The position numbers and the translations under genes are program-made. A DNA stretch of 64,000 nt, from the NCBI RefSeq assembly GCF_013155385.1, contig NZ_JABJUQ010000007.1:3504501-3568500 (forward strand). The letters are read 5' to 3'. The notes below the pieces were generated by a model. It ran no database searches. It was not told where the DNA came from and saw only the letters and a program-made list of their open reading frames with translations. The first letter of the stretch is position 1. Each line of letters starts with the position of its first letter. Positions 54,093 through 62,854 of this stretch are shown here, piece by piece. The DNA comes from Bacillus sp. WMMC1349 (GTDB lineage: Bacteria > Bacillota > Bacilli > Bacillales > Bacillaceae).

Positions 54093-54148
54093 CTGTCGAG
54101 ATTTTCTCGACAGCCTGAATAGGGCGGCTAGTATGGCCCTATTTTTTA
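54093..54148 (+). terminator. Two consecutive hairpins, second with T-run
   Basis: CTGTCGAGA / CTCGACAG-type perfect stem at 54093-54113, then AATAGGGC / GGCCCTAT at 54119-54141 followed by TTTTTTATT. The second overlaps the end of the minus-strand gene at 54139. Confidence 0.7.
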
Positions 54149-54375
54149 TTACTCCATTTCCAAAACCAAATTAGCGAAATGACAACAACAAACGGTAAAC
54201 CAATAATCAAAAACACAAGTGGAATAATATAAACTTGCCAGCTAAATATACCAAAAAAATCATTCATATCATTTTCTACTCCAAAAAGAAGAGCTTCTGA
54301 ACTAAGCTTGGCCAAGAATAACATTACAAAACCTGAAATTGTTAAGATAAGTCCACAATTAAACATTTTATGCAT
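54139..54375 (-). CDS. Small hypothetical membrane protein
   Basis: About 78 residues with two membrane segments: about 5-24 (FNCGLILTISGFVMLFLA) and 45-70 (VYIIPLVFLIIGLPFVVVISLIWFW). They are separated by an acidic loop GVENDMNDFFG, and the protein ends KWSNKK. ATG 54375 (GAGAGAGG 7 nt upstream) is preferred over 54411. The gene seems real but the family is not recognised. Confidence 0.6.
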   Translation of the reverse strand: MHKMFNCGLILTISGFVMLFLAKLSSEALLFGVENDMNDFFGIFSWQVYIIPLVFLIIGLPFVVVISLIWFWKWSNKK

Positions 54376-54475
54376 AATAAAACCTCTCTCAATAAATCTA
54401 ACGGAATTCATTTTCTCATACTATCTAATCATCATGAAGAACATACACATCATCCGCATTTTCATGTGTTGTTTT

Positions 54476-55942
54476 TTATCCTTTCAAGTTTTCCACAGCT
54501 CGATCAAACTCTTCTTCAATTTCAATCGAAGGTTTCTTCGTTAACAGGCTAACAACAATAATGACAATTGTACAAACGACGAAACCGGGAATCATTTCAT
54601 AGATAGCTGAAAAAGCCTTGATCTGCTCCCAGGCAATCACAGTTAGTGCACCGGAGAGCATTCCAGCCAACGCCCCCCATTTCGTCATTCGTTTCCAATA
54701 CAAGCTCAACAACACAACAGGTCCAAATGCAGCGCCAAATCCTGCCCAAGCATAGCCAACAAGATTCAAAATCGTTTTGCTCGGATTTAAGGCTAAAAGG
54801 AGAGCAATCAGTGAAATGGCAAGAACTGAAAGTCTTCCGACGAGGACAAGCTCTTTGTCAGAAGCCTGTTTTCGAATAAAAGCTTTATAGAAATCTTCTG
54901 TTAGCGCACTTGAAGTGACGAGAAGCTGTGAGGATATCGTACTCATGACAGCTGCCAAAATCGCTGCCAGCAAAAATCCGGTAATCATCGAAGGAAACAG
55001 CAGGTCAGATAGAACGATAAAGATTGTTTCCTTATTTTGCAATGTGAGATGGTTCATACTGAAATAAGCGATTCCGATCAGCCCCGTAAACATTGCACCA
55101 CAAATGGAAAACAGCATCCAACCCATACCTATCCGCCGGGCATTTTTCATTTCTTTCACACTCGAAATGGCCATAAACCTAACGATAATATGAGGCTGTC
55201 CGAAATATCCAAAACCCCAAGCCAAGAGCGATATGATGCTAATCACCGTCGTCCCCTTAAATGGACGGAGGAGGTCTGGGTTAACCGATTGAATTTCTGA
55301 AAATACCGGCTCAATCCCTCCTAATTGAACGAACACGACAACCGGCACAATGATCAGTGCAACAAACATAATTGTTCCTTGGACAAAATCCGTCCAACTG
55401 ACAGCCAAAAAGCCGCCAAATAATGTATAAAGAATAACGACTCCAGCTGTCAGCCAGATGCCGATCCGGTAATCAAGGTGAAATGCTGTTTTAAACAATT
55501 CTCCCCCTGCCACCATACCCGATGATGTATAGAAAGTAAAAAAGATTAAAATGACAAAAGCTGATGTCACTCTTAAAATCCTTGATTCGTCTTTAAAACG
55601 GTTTTCAAAAAAATCAGGAATTGTAATACTGTCACCTGATATTTCAGTATATGTCCTAAGCCTTGGCGCCACATACACCCAGTTCAAATAGGCTCCGATT
55701 GTAAGACCGACAACAATCCAGCCGCTACTTAGCCCACTGATGTACATCGCCCCTGGAAGACCCATTAACAGCCAGCCGCTCATGTCGGAAGCACCCGCGC
55801 TTAAAGCGGTAACAGCAGGACCTAAATTTCTTCCTCCAAGCATATAATCAGTTAAATTTGCAGTTCTTTTATAAGCAAAATATCCTATTAACAGCATTCC
55901 TGCCATATAAATACTAATCGACAATATGACTCCGTAATCCAT
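54476..55942 (-). CDS. putP: Sodium/proline symporter PutP (SSS family; OpuE-like)
   Basis: 488-residue, 13-segment symporter importing proline with Na+. MLGGRNLGPAVTALSAGASDMSGWLLMGLPG is the first-helix Na-site region; GWGFGYFGQPHIIVRFMA (here AWGFGYFGQPH) is typical of PutP/OpuE. The C-terminal tail is polar (KKPSIEIEEEFDRAVENLKG). GGAGGCC precedes ATG 55942. B. subtilis has putP (catabolic) and opuE (osmoprotection); which this matches is not decided, and no put operon genes are adjacent. Confidence 0.9.
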   Translation of the reverse strand: MDYGVILSISIYMAGMLLIGYFAYKRTANLTDYMLGGRNLGPAVTALSAGASDMSGWLLMGLPGAMYISGLSSGWIVVGLTIGAYLNWVYVAPRLRTYTEISGDSITIPDFFENRFKDESRILRVTSAFVILIFFTFYTSSGMVAGGELFKTAFHLDYRIGIWLTAGVVILYTLFGGFLAVSWTDFVQGTIMFVALIIVPVVVFVQLGGIEPVFSEIQSVNPDLLRPFKGTTVISIISLLAWGFGYFGQPHIIVRFMAISSVKEMKNARRIGMGWMLFSICGAMFTGLIGIAYFSMNHLTLQNKETIFIVLSDLLFPSMITGFLLAAILAAVMSTISSQLLVTSSALTEDFYKAFIRKQASDKELVLVGRLSVLAISLIALLLALNPSKTILNLVGYAWAGFGAAFGPVVLLSLYWKRMTKWGALAGMLSGALTVIAWEQIKAFSAIYEMIPGFVVCTIVIIVVSLLTKKPSIEIEEEFDRAVENLKG

Positions 55943-56019
55943 AATGGCCTCCTACTTTTTTTCGTAATATTAATATACATGAATATCTTTTAGAAAGGTA
56001 TTATTTTTTGAAACCATCA

Positions 56020-56470
56020 AAACTACCAGTGTAAACTGGTGGTTTGCTCTGCAGCTGAAAGCCTCTGTTACAGATCTCGGTCCTAATAGACCCGCTGAAA
56101 AGGTTTTACCTTTTGCACCACATTCACTCACTCATGGTAAAGAATTTCTTCTGATTTTTCTTTTAAATGGATCATATTCTAACAATTCCCACTGCTGATT
56201 TCTAATATGTGTTCGGATTTGTTTCTTATTTCTACCCGCCGTATCGATGTAGAAACCTCGACACCGTGATTTCCGATTTTCATATCGGTTGATTTCCTTT
56301 TAAGTAACCCACGAATTGAGAGACACTTCATTTTGACGGAAGCTTCATGGATGATGACACCTTTCCGTTCATATATATCTCTTATGATTTGCCCATTGCT
56401 CTTTTTAATCATCCGTCTTCAAAAAACGACGTGATCCTTTGTGTGATAACCTGTTCATGTCCCTTCACGA
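56020..56470 (-). mobile_element. IS200-type remnant
   Basis: A third Y1-transposon relic, in the 56020-56470 gap. The right end has CCAGT..ACTGG and CTGCAGCTGAAAGCCTCTGTTAC, the same sequence as at 19180-19205. The transposase is heavily decayed (see pseudogene entry). Boundaries are approximate. Confidence 0.7.
56132..56412 (-). pseudogene. Degenerate IS200 tnpA (C-terminal part)
   Basis: Minus-strand fragments: IRDIYERKGVIIHEASV at the N side, then GLLKRKSTDMKI, then after a frameshift CRGFYIDTAGRNKKQIRTHI and NQQWELLEYDPFKRK. These are the parts of IS200 TnpA around the active Tyr. The HxH metal-site region is deleted. It cannot encode an active enzyme. Confidence 0.82.
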
Positions 56471-56554
56471 GGGCATACCTTCTTAGATGAAGTGGTCAGG
56501 AAACCAACTTTATTGAGGTTTTTTTATTACAACGCTATAAGTCCCTGGAATGGG

Positions 56555-56672
56555 TTTATCAACATGAATCAGGGTGGAATTGTGAGACTCCTGCGGGAAC
56601 AGCGAGCCAGGCGAGACCCTGCAGAAGCAAGGAACAAGTTCCGAGGAGGCTCGCGGAAAGCGAGCGGCAACC
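56555..56672 (+). repeat. Interspersed repeat, copy 6 (diverged, partial, forward)
   Basis: Core of the repeat is recognisable (TATCAACATGAATCAGGG, GAGACTCCTGCGGGAACAGC, GCCAGGCGAGACC, GAGGAGGCTCGCGG) but both terminal inverted repeats are missing and the middle differs (CTGCAGAAGC for CAAGAGGAGC). It lies between the IS200 remnant and the 3' end of ywbD. Older than the other copies. Confidence 0.85.
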
Positions 56673-56687
56673 CCTTTTCCAAAACAT

Positions 56688-56717
56688 TAAAAAAATCGAA
56701 GATACTGGATCTTCGAT
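56688..56717 (-). terminator. Terminator of ywbD
   Basis: Minus strand perfect stem ATCGAAGAT / ATCTTCGAT (5-nt loop) followed by TTTTTTTAATG. The left arm begins at the stop. Confidence 0.9.
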
Positions 56718-57910
56718 CATCTAGAATGGTGAATTTTTAAAAACACCACTTTTAAATAATTCCCTTCAGGGTAACTTTTCAACGTTTTAAAGTCTTCAGG
56801 AAGCGAGTATTCTTCAAGTATGGTAAAGGCGGTATCCGTTTCTTTACATGCCGCCTCAATAAAGCCTTTGAACTTCTTCATTCCAAATGCACTGCTGTTG
56901 GTTGAAGCCACAATGACACCAGCGTCTTCTGTGATTTGAATCGTTTCTTTTAGCAGATTTTTATAATCTTTTGCCGCACTGAATGTGTGCTTTTTCGTTC
57001 TCGCAAATGATGGCGGATCAAGAATGATTAAATCAAAACGAAGTTGTTTTCTAGCAGCATATTGAAAGTATTTAAATACATCCATTACTTTAATGTCATG
57101 CTCCTGATGATCAAGACCATTGACGTTAAATTGCTCAATTGTCTTCTGCAAACTGCGATTTGCTACATCAACACTTGTAGTTTTTGCAGCTCCTCCCAAT
57201 GCCGCTGCAACAGAAAACGCCCCTGTATATGAGAATGTGTTCAACACTGTCTTTCCTCTAGCATAACGATCCCGAATGGTTTTCCGGACATGGCGCTGAT
57301 CAAGAAATATGCCAGTCATGGCTCCATCATTAAGATCAACAGCAAAATCAATACCATTTTCTTTAACGATCAGCGGAAATTCTCCTCTTGTTCCTTTCAC
57401 AAAATCATCATCTTCGAGATACTGACCAGCTGTATTAAATCGTTTTTTCTGGTAGAGTGCTTTATAATCAGCCAATTCATCAAGAGCTGCGATAATCATC
57501 TCTTTAAACGAATAAATCCCTTTGCTGTACCATTGAATAAGATAATAGCCATCATAATTGTCAATCGTCAAGCCGCCGACTCCGTCTCCTTCTCCATTAA
57601 AAAGGCGAAAAGCTGTCGTTTCCGGATCTTGAGACAGATGGGATCTCTGTTGAAAAGCCTTTGCAAACCGGCTTTGAAAGAAATGCTTATCAATCGAGTC
57701 ATCCCTGTTTTTCGTCAACACCCAGCCAATGCCTTTGTTTTGCATTCCATAGTAACCTTTTCCCAAAAAGCCGCCCCGCTCATCACATACTTCGATCAGT
57801 GATCCTTCATCTATATTGTTGTCACTTGCATATACCGCTTCCTTTTCAATCAAAGGATAGCCTTTTTTCATTTTTGCTGTATAACGTTGGTTGATCTTTA
57901 ATGTTTTCAA
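56717..57910 (-). CDS. ywbD: rRNA large-subunit methyltransferase, RlmI family (YwbD)
   Basis: 397-residue SAM-dependent methyltransferase, RlmI/K type (YccW). A PUA domain (about 1-75, KINQRYTAKMKKGYPLIEKEAV) is followed by the Rossmann fold with TFSYTGAFSVAAALGGA (motif I) and the 5-methylcytosine-type LDPPSFAR motif at about 285. E. coli RlmI methylates C1962 of 23S rRNA; the exact target in Bacillus is not settled. The open frame extends to 58090, but the family length and the AAGGA box point to TTG 57910, giving MKTLKINQ. Close to B. subtilis YwbD. Confidence 0.92.
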   Translation of the reverse strand: MKTLKINQRYTAKMKKGYPLIEKEAVYASDNNIDEGSLIEVCDERGGFLGKGYYGMQNKGIGWVLTKNRDDSIDKHFFQSRFAKAFQQRSHLSQDPETTAFRLFNGEGDGVGGLTIDNYDGYYLIQWYSKGIYSFKEMIIAALDELADYKALYQKKRFNTAGQYLEDDDFVKGTRGEFPLIVKENGIDFAVDLNDGAMTGIFLDQRHVRKTIRDRYARGKTVLNTFSYTGAFSVAAALGGAAKTTSVDVANRSLQKTIEQFNVNGLDHQEHDIKVMDVFKYFQYAARKQLRFDLIILDPPSFARTKKHTFSAAKDYKNLLKETIQITEDAGVIVASTNSSAFGMKKFKGFIEAACKETDTAFTILEEYSLPEDFKTLKSYPEGNYLKVVFLKIHHSR

Positions 57911-58589
57911 TCTTTTCAGTCCTTCGTGTTCATCTTTCTCTATCCTACCATAACGCAATGTTATTGTTCTTATACTCATGTACAGAAAAAATATTAAATA
58001 GATAAAATGGCATTGACATATGTCATAAACTATTAGAGATGAATGATATGTCAAAACAAGTTGTGACTGGACCAATAGGAAATGGCCCAAGACTGTAAGA
58101 GGGTTAGATGCTTGTCATCATATAAACAAAGCGAGTCATGGGGTAACTCGCGGATTTAGCCGCAATTCAGAATAAGGATTTAATCGATATTTTGCAAAGA
58201 GTAAAACAAACATAGCCGTCTGATAAATCCTCAACATGTCGAAGAGAAAAGGGATAACGGAATTTTGCTCTCGTTATTCCTATTATAAAATAAGGTTTTA
58301 TCAATTTGCCTAGACCGAGAAAATGGAGAAGCGTATGTAGTTTACTAAAAAACAATAAATTTGGTCGATAGATTTTTCGTTTAATGTTAAAAGCTATGGC
58401 ATTTGACAATATGAGGCCACCAAGCTGATTGACTTAAAGGGTTTGACACAGGAATAATGTTCCAAACAGGTATTTATAGTGATATGAGAAAAATTAGTGG
58501 ATTGTTTAGTGAGCCAAAGAAAATCACTGTAAATTGAAGGAGGAATTATCCGAGCTTGTCATAGATAGGAAGTTTTCAGGTGATAAACA
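57911..58589. other. Decayed intergenic region with palindromic site
   Basis: About 680 bp in which no intact gene is supported. TGACATATGTCA (58014-58025) is a perfect 12-bp palindrome overlapping TTGACA, and TGATATGTCA follows at 58044, like an operator over a promoter. Plus-strand frames downstream carry fragments with many stops (GLDACHHINKASHGVTRGF near 58101-58157; GFDTGIMFQTGIYSDMRKI and SGLFSEPKKITVN ending at 58538), suggesting a dead gene. The minus frame 58167-58409 looks like an accidental reading. Confidence 0.45.
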
Positions 58590-58613
58590 ACCCCCTTCAG
58601 AATAATAGGGGGT
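58590..58613 (-). terminator. Terminator of the thioesterase gene
   Basis: Minus strand stem ACCCCCT / AGGGGGT with a 10-nt loop, then TGTTT, 27 nt past the stop. Confidence 0.75.
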
Positions 58614-58639
58614 CATACCGCAGTTTCTTGTTTGCAAGT

Positions 58640-59056
58640 TTATTCTTTAAATACTCTCATTAAAGAAAGATAAATATCAGAAGCAACTTTTTCAATATTA
58701 ATAGGCTTTAATGAATGATTGGTCCAAGCATGCATTGTTTCTCCTGTTGCAATAAGCGTATGGTTTGAACAATTGATTACCTTATATGAGAATATAACAC
58801 GAACACGAGAAATATTTTTAATACATGTTTCCACTATTAATTCATCTTCAAATTTAGCAGGAACTTTAAACTGACAATTCATTTCATATAAAGGAAGCAA
58901 AATACCTCTTGACTCAATGTCCGTGTTAGAATGACCAGCAGTTTTTAAAAAGTTCGTTCTCCCAACCTCAAACCATACTGGATAGGTTGAATGATGAATA
59001 ATCCCCATTTGATCTGTTTCTGAATATCTAGCTATAAACGTGGTTTTTGTTTTCAT
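58640..59056 (-). CDS. 4-hydroxybenzoyl-CoA-type acyl-CoA thioesterase (YbgC/FadM family)
   Basis: 138-residue hot-dog fold protein. The active-site pattern YSETDQMGIIHHSTYPVWFEVGR (residues 11-33, read in two parts) has the catalytic Asp and the following YxxWFE helix typical of YbgC-like thioesterases. It hydrolyses acyl-CoA of unknown chain type. AGGAGA stands about 10 nt before ATG 59056. The ribosome site and start are partly duplicated just upstream. It lies in a region of decayed genes and is absent from the B. subtilis order as I recall it. Confidence 0.85.
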   Translation of the reverse strand: MKTKTTFIARYSETDQMGIIHHSTYPVWFEVGRTNFLKTAGHSNTDIESRGILLPLYEMNCQFKVPAKFEDELIVETCIKNISRVRVIFSYKVINCSNHTLIATGETMHAWTNHSLKPINIEKVASDIYLSLMRVFKE

Positions 59057-59252
59057 GTATTTTTTCTCCTACCTATCGGCCCTGTTTTGTTTTCACGTAT
59101 TCTCCAAAAGATGCTAACCAATAATAAATCAAACCTACTATTTGATCTTAGCGCAGTAATGACATTTTGTAAATTGTAGTTATTACGATTTACCGTCAAT
59201 CCCAGAACTTTAGTTTACCAACGATTTTCTTGTGATCTAAAATGAGACAACA

Positions 59253-59426
59253 GACCGCAATTTGGCATTTTCTTTAGGTGAAGAACTTAAAACCAGTGGT
59301 GTTTTTGTCGGAACAGTTACAATAATGAAGAAAGTTGAAAAAGATACGGACTACGATCCTAGTCTGATAGCAGAGGCTTATTGGAACTTACATCAAAATC
59401 GAGATAAACCCGAAATTATTTATTAG
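59253..59426 (+). pseudogene. C-terminal fragment of a short-chain dehydrogenase
   Basis: In-frame reading RNLAFSLGEELKTSGVFVGT then VTIMKKVEKDTDYDPSLIAE and AYWNLHQNRDKPEIIY, stopping at TAG 59426. This is the last third of a typical SDR protein (the helix after the active-site Tyr-Lys, and the C-terminal part). Upstream the frame is closed by stops and no Rossmann motif is found, so it is a leftover of a deleted gene. Confidence 0.7.
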
Positions 59427-59452
59427 AGGCGGTTAAGGCGCCTCGCCTCTAT
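59425..59452. terminator. Terminator between SDR fragment and ywaF
   Basis: Stem AGAGGCG / CGCCTCT with a GC-rich loop, followed by ATTATTTTTG on the plus strand. It faces the end of ywaF. Confidence 0.65.
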
Positions 59453-59467
59453 TATTTTTGAAGGTCA

Positions 59468-60199
59468 TCAATGATTTTTTATTTTTCGACTTATCCAAAA
59501 TGGCATATAAAGAAGATAAAAGAAAACAATTGTTACCGCTTCGGCCGATAAAATATACCATGGCCATGGACCGAGAACATCTAATAGTGAAGCTCCGCCT
59601 CCCGGTTTTTTCATTAAGTACATATAGTTGGACTGAAGCAAACGGTTGAGCAAAAAGATCATCCCGCCATAAACATTCACAATCAGAAATGTCATCCAAA
59701 GTGATCGTACCGTAGGTTTATATTTTTCGGCTGCAATCATGAACAGACATGAAAGAACAACAATTCCATGAGAGATAAAAAATTCGAAATAGCGAAAATG
59801 CGGAAATCCATACCTTCCTAAATCAGGTGTGACCATCGCTTGTAAAGCACTTCCCAAGCCGGCGAAATAAAGAAACTTAAACAAATTGATGTTCTTTGTT
59901 AATAAAAGGACGATGACAAGATACACAGAAAGGTCACTCAAATGAAGCGGCACAGAGTAACGCGGTGTCCAAGAATCAACAAAAATAAACCACGAATGAT
60001 ACCCGATTTCGGAGAGTATTAGAATAAGTATAAAAGTAAACCGAATGATGCGATTCGTTTTCGGATTTTGCAACTTCTCTCTAAAAAAGAATAGGCAAAT
60101 GCCAAGTACTGTCAAAACAAGCAAAGTCAAAATATGTTCAGTTGAAAAAAGCTGAAACGATTCTTGCGGTCCATTTTTTTGAAAATATGTTTTCATCAT
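59468..60199 (-). CDS. ywaF: YwaF/TIGR02206 family membrane protein
   Basis: About 243-residue membrane protein with six to seven segments. It matches B. subtilis YwaF by position and by the pattern FSTEHILTLL near the start, SVPLHLSDLSVYLVIVLLL in the middle, and KKPGGGASLLDVLGPWPWYI near the C-terminus. Function unknown in the family. Start ATG 60199 preferred over GTG 60205; TAGGTG lies upstream. Confidence 0.85.
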   Translation of the reverse strand: MMKTYFQKNGPQESFQLFSTEHILTLLVLTVLGICLFFFREKLQNPKTNRIIRFTFILILILSEIGYHSWFIFVDSWTPRYSVPLHLSDLSVYLVIVLLLTKNINLFKFLYFAGLGSALQAMVTPDLGRYGFPHFRYFEFFISHGIVVLSCLFMIAAEKYKPTVRSLWMTFLIVNVYGGMIFLLNRLLQSNYMYLMKKPGGGASLLDVLGPWPWYILSAEAVTIVFFYLLYMPFWISRKIKNH

Positions 60200-60254
60200 A
60201 AGCACCTATCATTTAGTTTAGGTTTATTTTGTTTCAAATCTATTTTGTTATGCA

Positions 60255-60283
60255 GAAAAGACTGCCGAAATTTCGGGCAGTCC
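60255..60283 (-). terminator. Terminator of the galactonate operon
   Basis: Minus strand stem GACTGCCCGAAA / TTTCGGCAGTC (small bulge) followed by TTTTCTG, 7 nt past the transporter stop. Confidence 0.85.
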
Positions 60284-60289
60284 TTCACA

Positions 60290-61621
60290 TTACATGGACA
60301 GGTGATGATCTTTTCTCACTTCATCTTTTATTGCGATCCTTTCTACTTTCCCTACTAGGAAAATATAAGAAAGCGCTCCTGTTAAAGCAAGAAAACCGAT
60401 AAACACAAGGGCAGGTGCAAAGCTTCCGCCATTGACAAGCAGTCCGATGACAATTGGAACGATAACAGAAGCAAGGCTACCGATAAAGTTAAACACACCA
60501 CCTGTCAAGCCAATCAAGTGTTTAGGCGCCAAAGATGACACTAGCACCCATGTAATTGAGGCCAAACCATTTCCGAAAAAAGCTATGGTCATGAACAAAA
60601 TAATGAGTGATGTTTGCTCAACATAATTGGCACCAATAATCGAAATCGATAGAAACAAACCAATGATAATTGGTGTTTTTCGTGCTACACCAGAGGATAT
60701 GCCCTTTTTCACAAGAAAATCAGATAGAAACCCTGACAATAACACACCGAAAAATGCGGCTAAAAATGGCAGTGAAGCAAGGAAACCTGACTGTAAAAAG
60801 TTAAGTCCCCGATACTTAACAAGGTATGTTGGAAACCATGTTAAGAAAAACCACAATGTTGAATTGACAGCAAATTGCCCAATGTAAATTCCCCATAATT
60901 TTCGATGACTGAGCACTTGTTTAAAATGCGTCCTGTTCAATGCACTTTTTTTCTTTTCAATCGTTGAACTATGGCTAATGATTCCCCCGCCTTTTTCAAT
61001 ATGGTCAAGTTCTGCTTGGTTCACTTTCGGATGCTGACTAGGATCACGATAAAAGCAATACCATATGATCCCCCAAACTAAACCAACTGCTCCGGTAACA
61101 ATAAACAGACCGCGCCAGCCGACAAGATGTTGAACTGCACTAAGTGCAGGTGTCAAAAAGGCAAGACCGGCAAATTGCCCAGACGTATAAAAAGCAATCG
61201 CAGATGCTCTTTCTTGTTCAGGAAACCATGAAGTCACAACCCGGTTATTCGTCGGAAACGCCGGAGCCTCAAAAGCCCCTGTTGCAAGACGCAATCCAAA
61301 TAATGTACCGAATCCACGAACAAATCCTTGAAACAATGTCGCTAATGACCAAGTGATCAAACTAAAAGCATAGACAAGCCGTGGACCAAATCGATCGACA
61401 AGTCCACCTCCCGGGATTTGCAGTGCACAATACGACCATCCAAAGGCGGAAAAGATTAAGCCTAATTGTACCGATGACAAGTTCAAGTCTTCACCGATCA
61501 GGGAAGCTGCTACAGATATATTGCTACGATCCATATAGTTAATGACGACACATACAAAAATAAACATCAAGATTCGGATTCGAACCTTTGTCGGCTTTTG
61601 CTTTACATTTGCTGCTTTCAT
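60290..61621 (-). CDS. MFS transporter of the anion:cation symporter family (galactonate-type, DgoT/GudP-like)
   Basis: 443-residue, 12-segment major-facilitator protein of the ACS group that imports hexonates/hexarates. The family motif INYMDRSNISVAA near residue 28 and GLVDRFGPRLVYA in loop 2-3 are clear. Being 3' in the operon after the galactonate dehydratase, it most likely imports D-galactonate. GGGAAG precedes ATG 61621. Assignment of the exact sugar acid is by context. Confidence 0.9.
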   Translation of the reverse strand: MKAANVKQKPTKVRIRILMFIFVCVVINYMDRSNISVAASLIGEDLNLSSVQLGLIFSAFGWSYCALQIPGGGLVDRFGPRLVYAFSLITWSLATLFQGFVRGFGTLFGLRLATGAFEAPAFPTNNRVVTSWFPEQERASAIAFYTSGQFAGLAFLTPALSAVQHLVGWRGLFIVTGAVGLVWGIIWYCFYRDPSQHPKVNQAELDHIEKGGGIISHSSTIEKKKSALNRTHFKQVLSHRKLWGIYIGQFAVNSTLWFFLTWFPTYLVKYRGLNFLQSGFLASLPFLAAFFGVLLSGFLSDFLVKKGISSGVARKTPIIIGLFLSISIIGANYVEQTSLIILFMTIAFFGNGLASITWVLVSSLAPKHLIGLTGGVFNFIGSLASVIVPIVIGLLVNGGSFAPALVFIGFLALTGALSYIFLVGKVERIAIKDEVRKDHHLSM

Positions 61622-61689
61622 TTAGGTTCTTCCCTTCTATCGCATCCTGTGCTAAGGACTTTTTATGGAAAACACTATCAAAAAACAAC

Positions 61690-62838
61690 CTACCACTCCG
61701 CTACACTGCCATCACCATGACGCCAAACCGGATTTCGCCAATGATGTCCAACTTCAGCCATTTTCCGGACGTGTGCCTCATTGATTTCCACACCAAGACC
61801 GGGTCGATTTGGTATTTGAACAGACCCGTTTTCATATAAAAAGACGTCCTTGTCTAGCAAATAATCTAATAAATCCGTGCCTTTGTTATAATGTATTCCT
61901 AAGCTCTGCTCTTGAATAAAAGCGTTATGACAAGTTGCATCCACTTGCAAACAGGCTGCCAGTGCAATCGGGCCGAGCGGACAGTGCGGAGCCGCCGCGA
62001 CATCAAACGCTTCAGCCATAGATAAAATTTTCTTACATTCTGTAATCCCTCCGGCATGTGACAAGTCAGGCTGAATAATATCTACATAGCCATCGATGAG
62101 CAAATTTTTAAACTGCCATTTCGAAAACATCCGTTCTCCTGTTGCAATTGGAATTGAGACAAGACTGGCAATATCGCGAAGCGCTTCATTGTTCTCAGGC
62201 AATACAGGTTCTTCAATAAACATAGGTCGATAGGTCTCTAGCTCTTTTGCCAAAATTTTTGCCATTGGCTTATGCACTCTGCCATGAAAATCGATGCCAA
62301 TTCCAAAATAAGGACCGGCCGCTTCTCTAACTGCTGCCACCCTCTCAATGACTTGATCAATTTTTTCGTATGAATCAATATATTGCAGTTCCTCAGTACC
62401 GTTCATTTTAATAGCAGTGAATCCTTTTTCAGCCATTTCCTTTGCCGCACGTCCCACATCGGCAGGCCGGTCTCCACCAATCCATGAGTAAACTTTAATA
62501 GAATCTCTGCATGATCCGCCCAGTAGTTGATGAACAGGAGCTTGATAAAATTTTCCTTTAATATCCCAAAGCGCTTGATCAATTCCAGCTATCGCACTCA
62601 TTAAAATCGGACCGCCGCGGTAAAAGCCGCCTCTATACATGACATTCCAATGATCCTCTATATTGAGCGGATCTTTACCGATCAAGTATTCCATTAATTC
62701 ATGAACTGCTGATTTAACGGTTGCGGCCTTCCCCTCAATAACCGGTTCTCCCCAGCCAGTGATCCCTTCATCCGTTTCAATTTTCAAGAAAAGCCAGCGA
62801 GGTGGAATTTGAAAACATTCATAACTTGTGATTTTCAT
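61690..62838 (-). CDS. dgoD: D-galactonate dehydratase DgoD (enolase superfamily)
   Basis: Removes water from D-galactonate to give 2-keto-3-deoxygalactonate. 382 residues, equal to E. coli DgoD. Matches over the whole length: [34 protein letters not shown], the metal-binding Asp/Glu in [14 protein letters not shown] and [19 protein letters not shown], and catalytic His in [14 protein letters not shown]. It ends DGSVAEW as in E. coli. GGAGATG precedes ATG 62838, 17 nt after the aldolase. Very secure. Confidence 0.97.
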   Translation of the reverse strand: MKITSYECFQIPPRWLFLKIETDEGITGWGEPVIEGKAATVKSAVHELMEYLIGKDPLNIEDHWNVMYRGGFYRGGPILMSAIAGIDQALWDIKGKFYQAPVHQLLGGSCRDSIKVYSWIGGDRPADVGRAAKEMAEKGFTAIKMNGTEELQYIDSYEKIDQVIERVAAVREAAGPYFGIGIDFHGRVHKPMAKILAKELETYRPMFIEEPVLPENNEALRDIASLVSIPIATGERMFSKWQFKNLLIDGYVDIIQPDLSHAGGITECKKILSMAEAFDVAAAPHCPLGPIALAACLQVDATCHNAFIQEQSLGIHYNKGTDLLDYLLDKDVFLYENGSVQIPNRPGLGVEINEAHVRKMAEVGHHWRNPVWRHGDGSVAEW

Positions 62839-62854
62839 CTTTTTTCATCTCCTC

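Noticed and set aside
56492..56740. 82-codon frame crossing repeat copy 6
   Set aside because: Arises from the GC-rich repeat core, as similar frames do in copies 2, 4 and 5.
58167..58409. 80-codon minus-strand frame between ywbD and the thioesterase
   Set aside because: No ribosome site or recognisable domain; it overlaps apparent decayed plus-strand coding.
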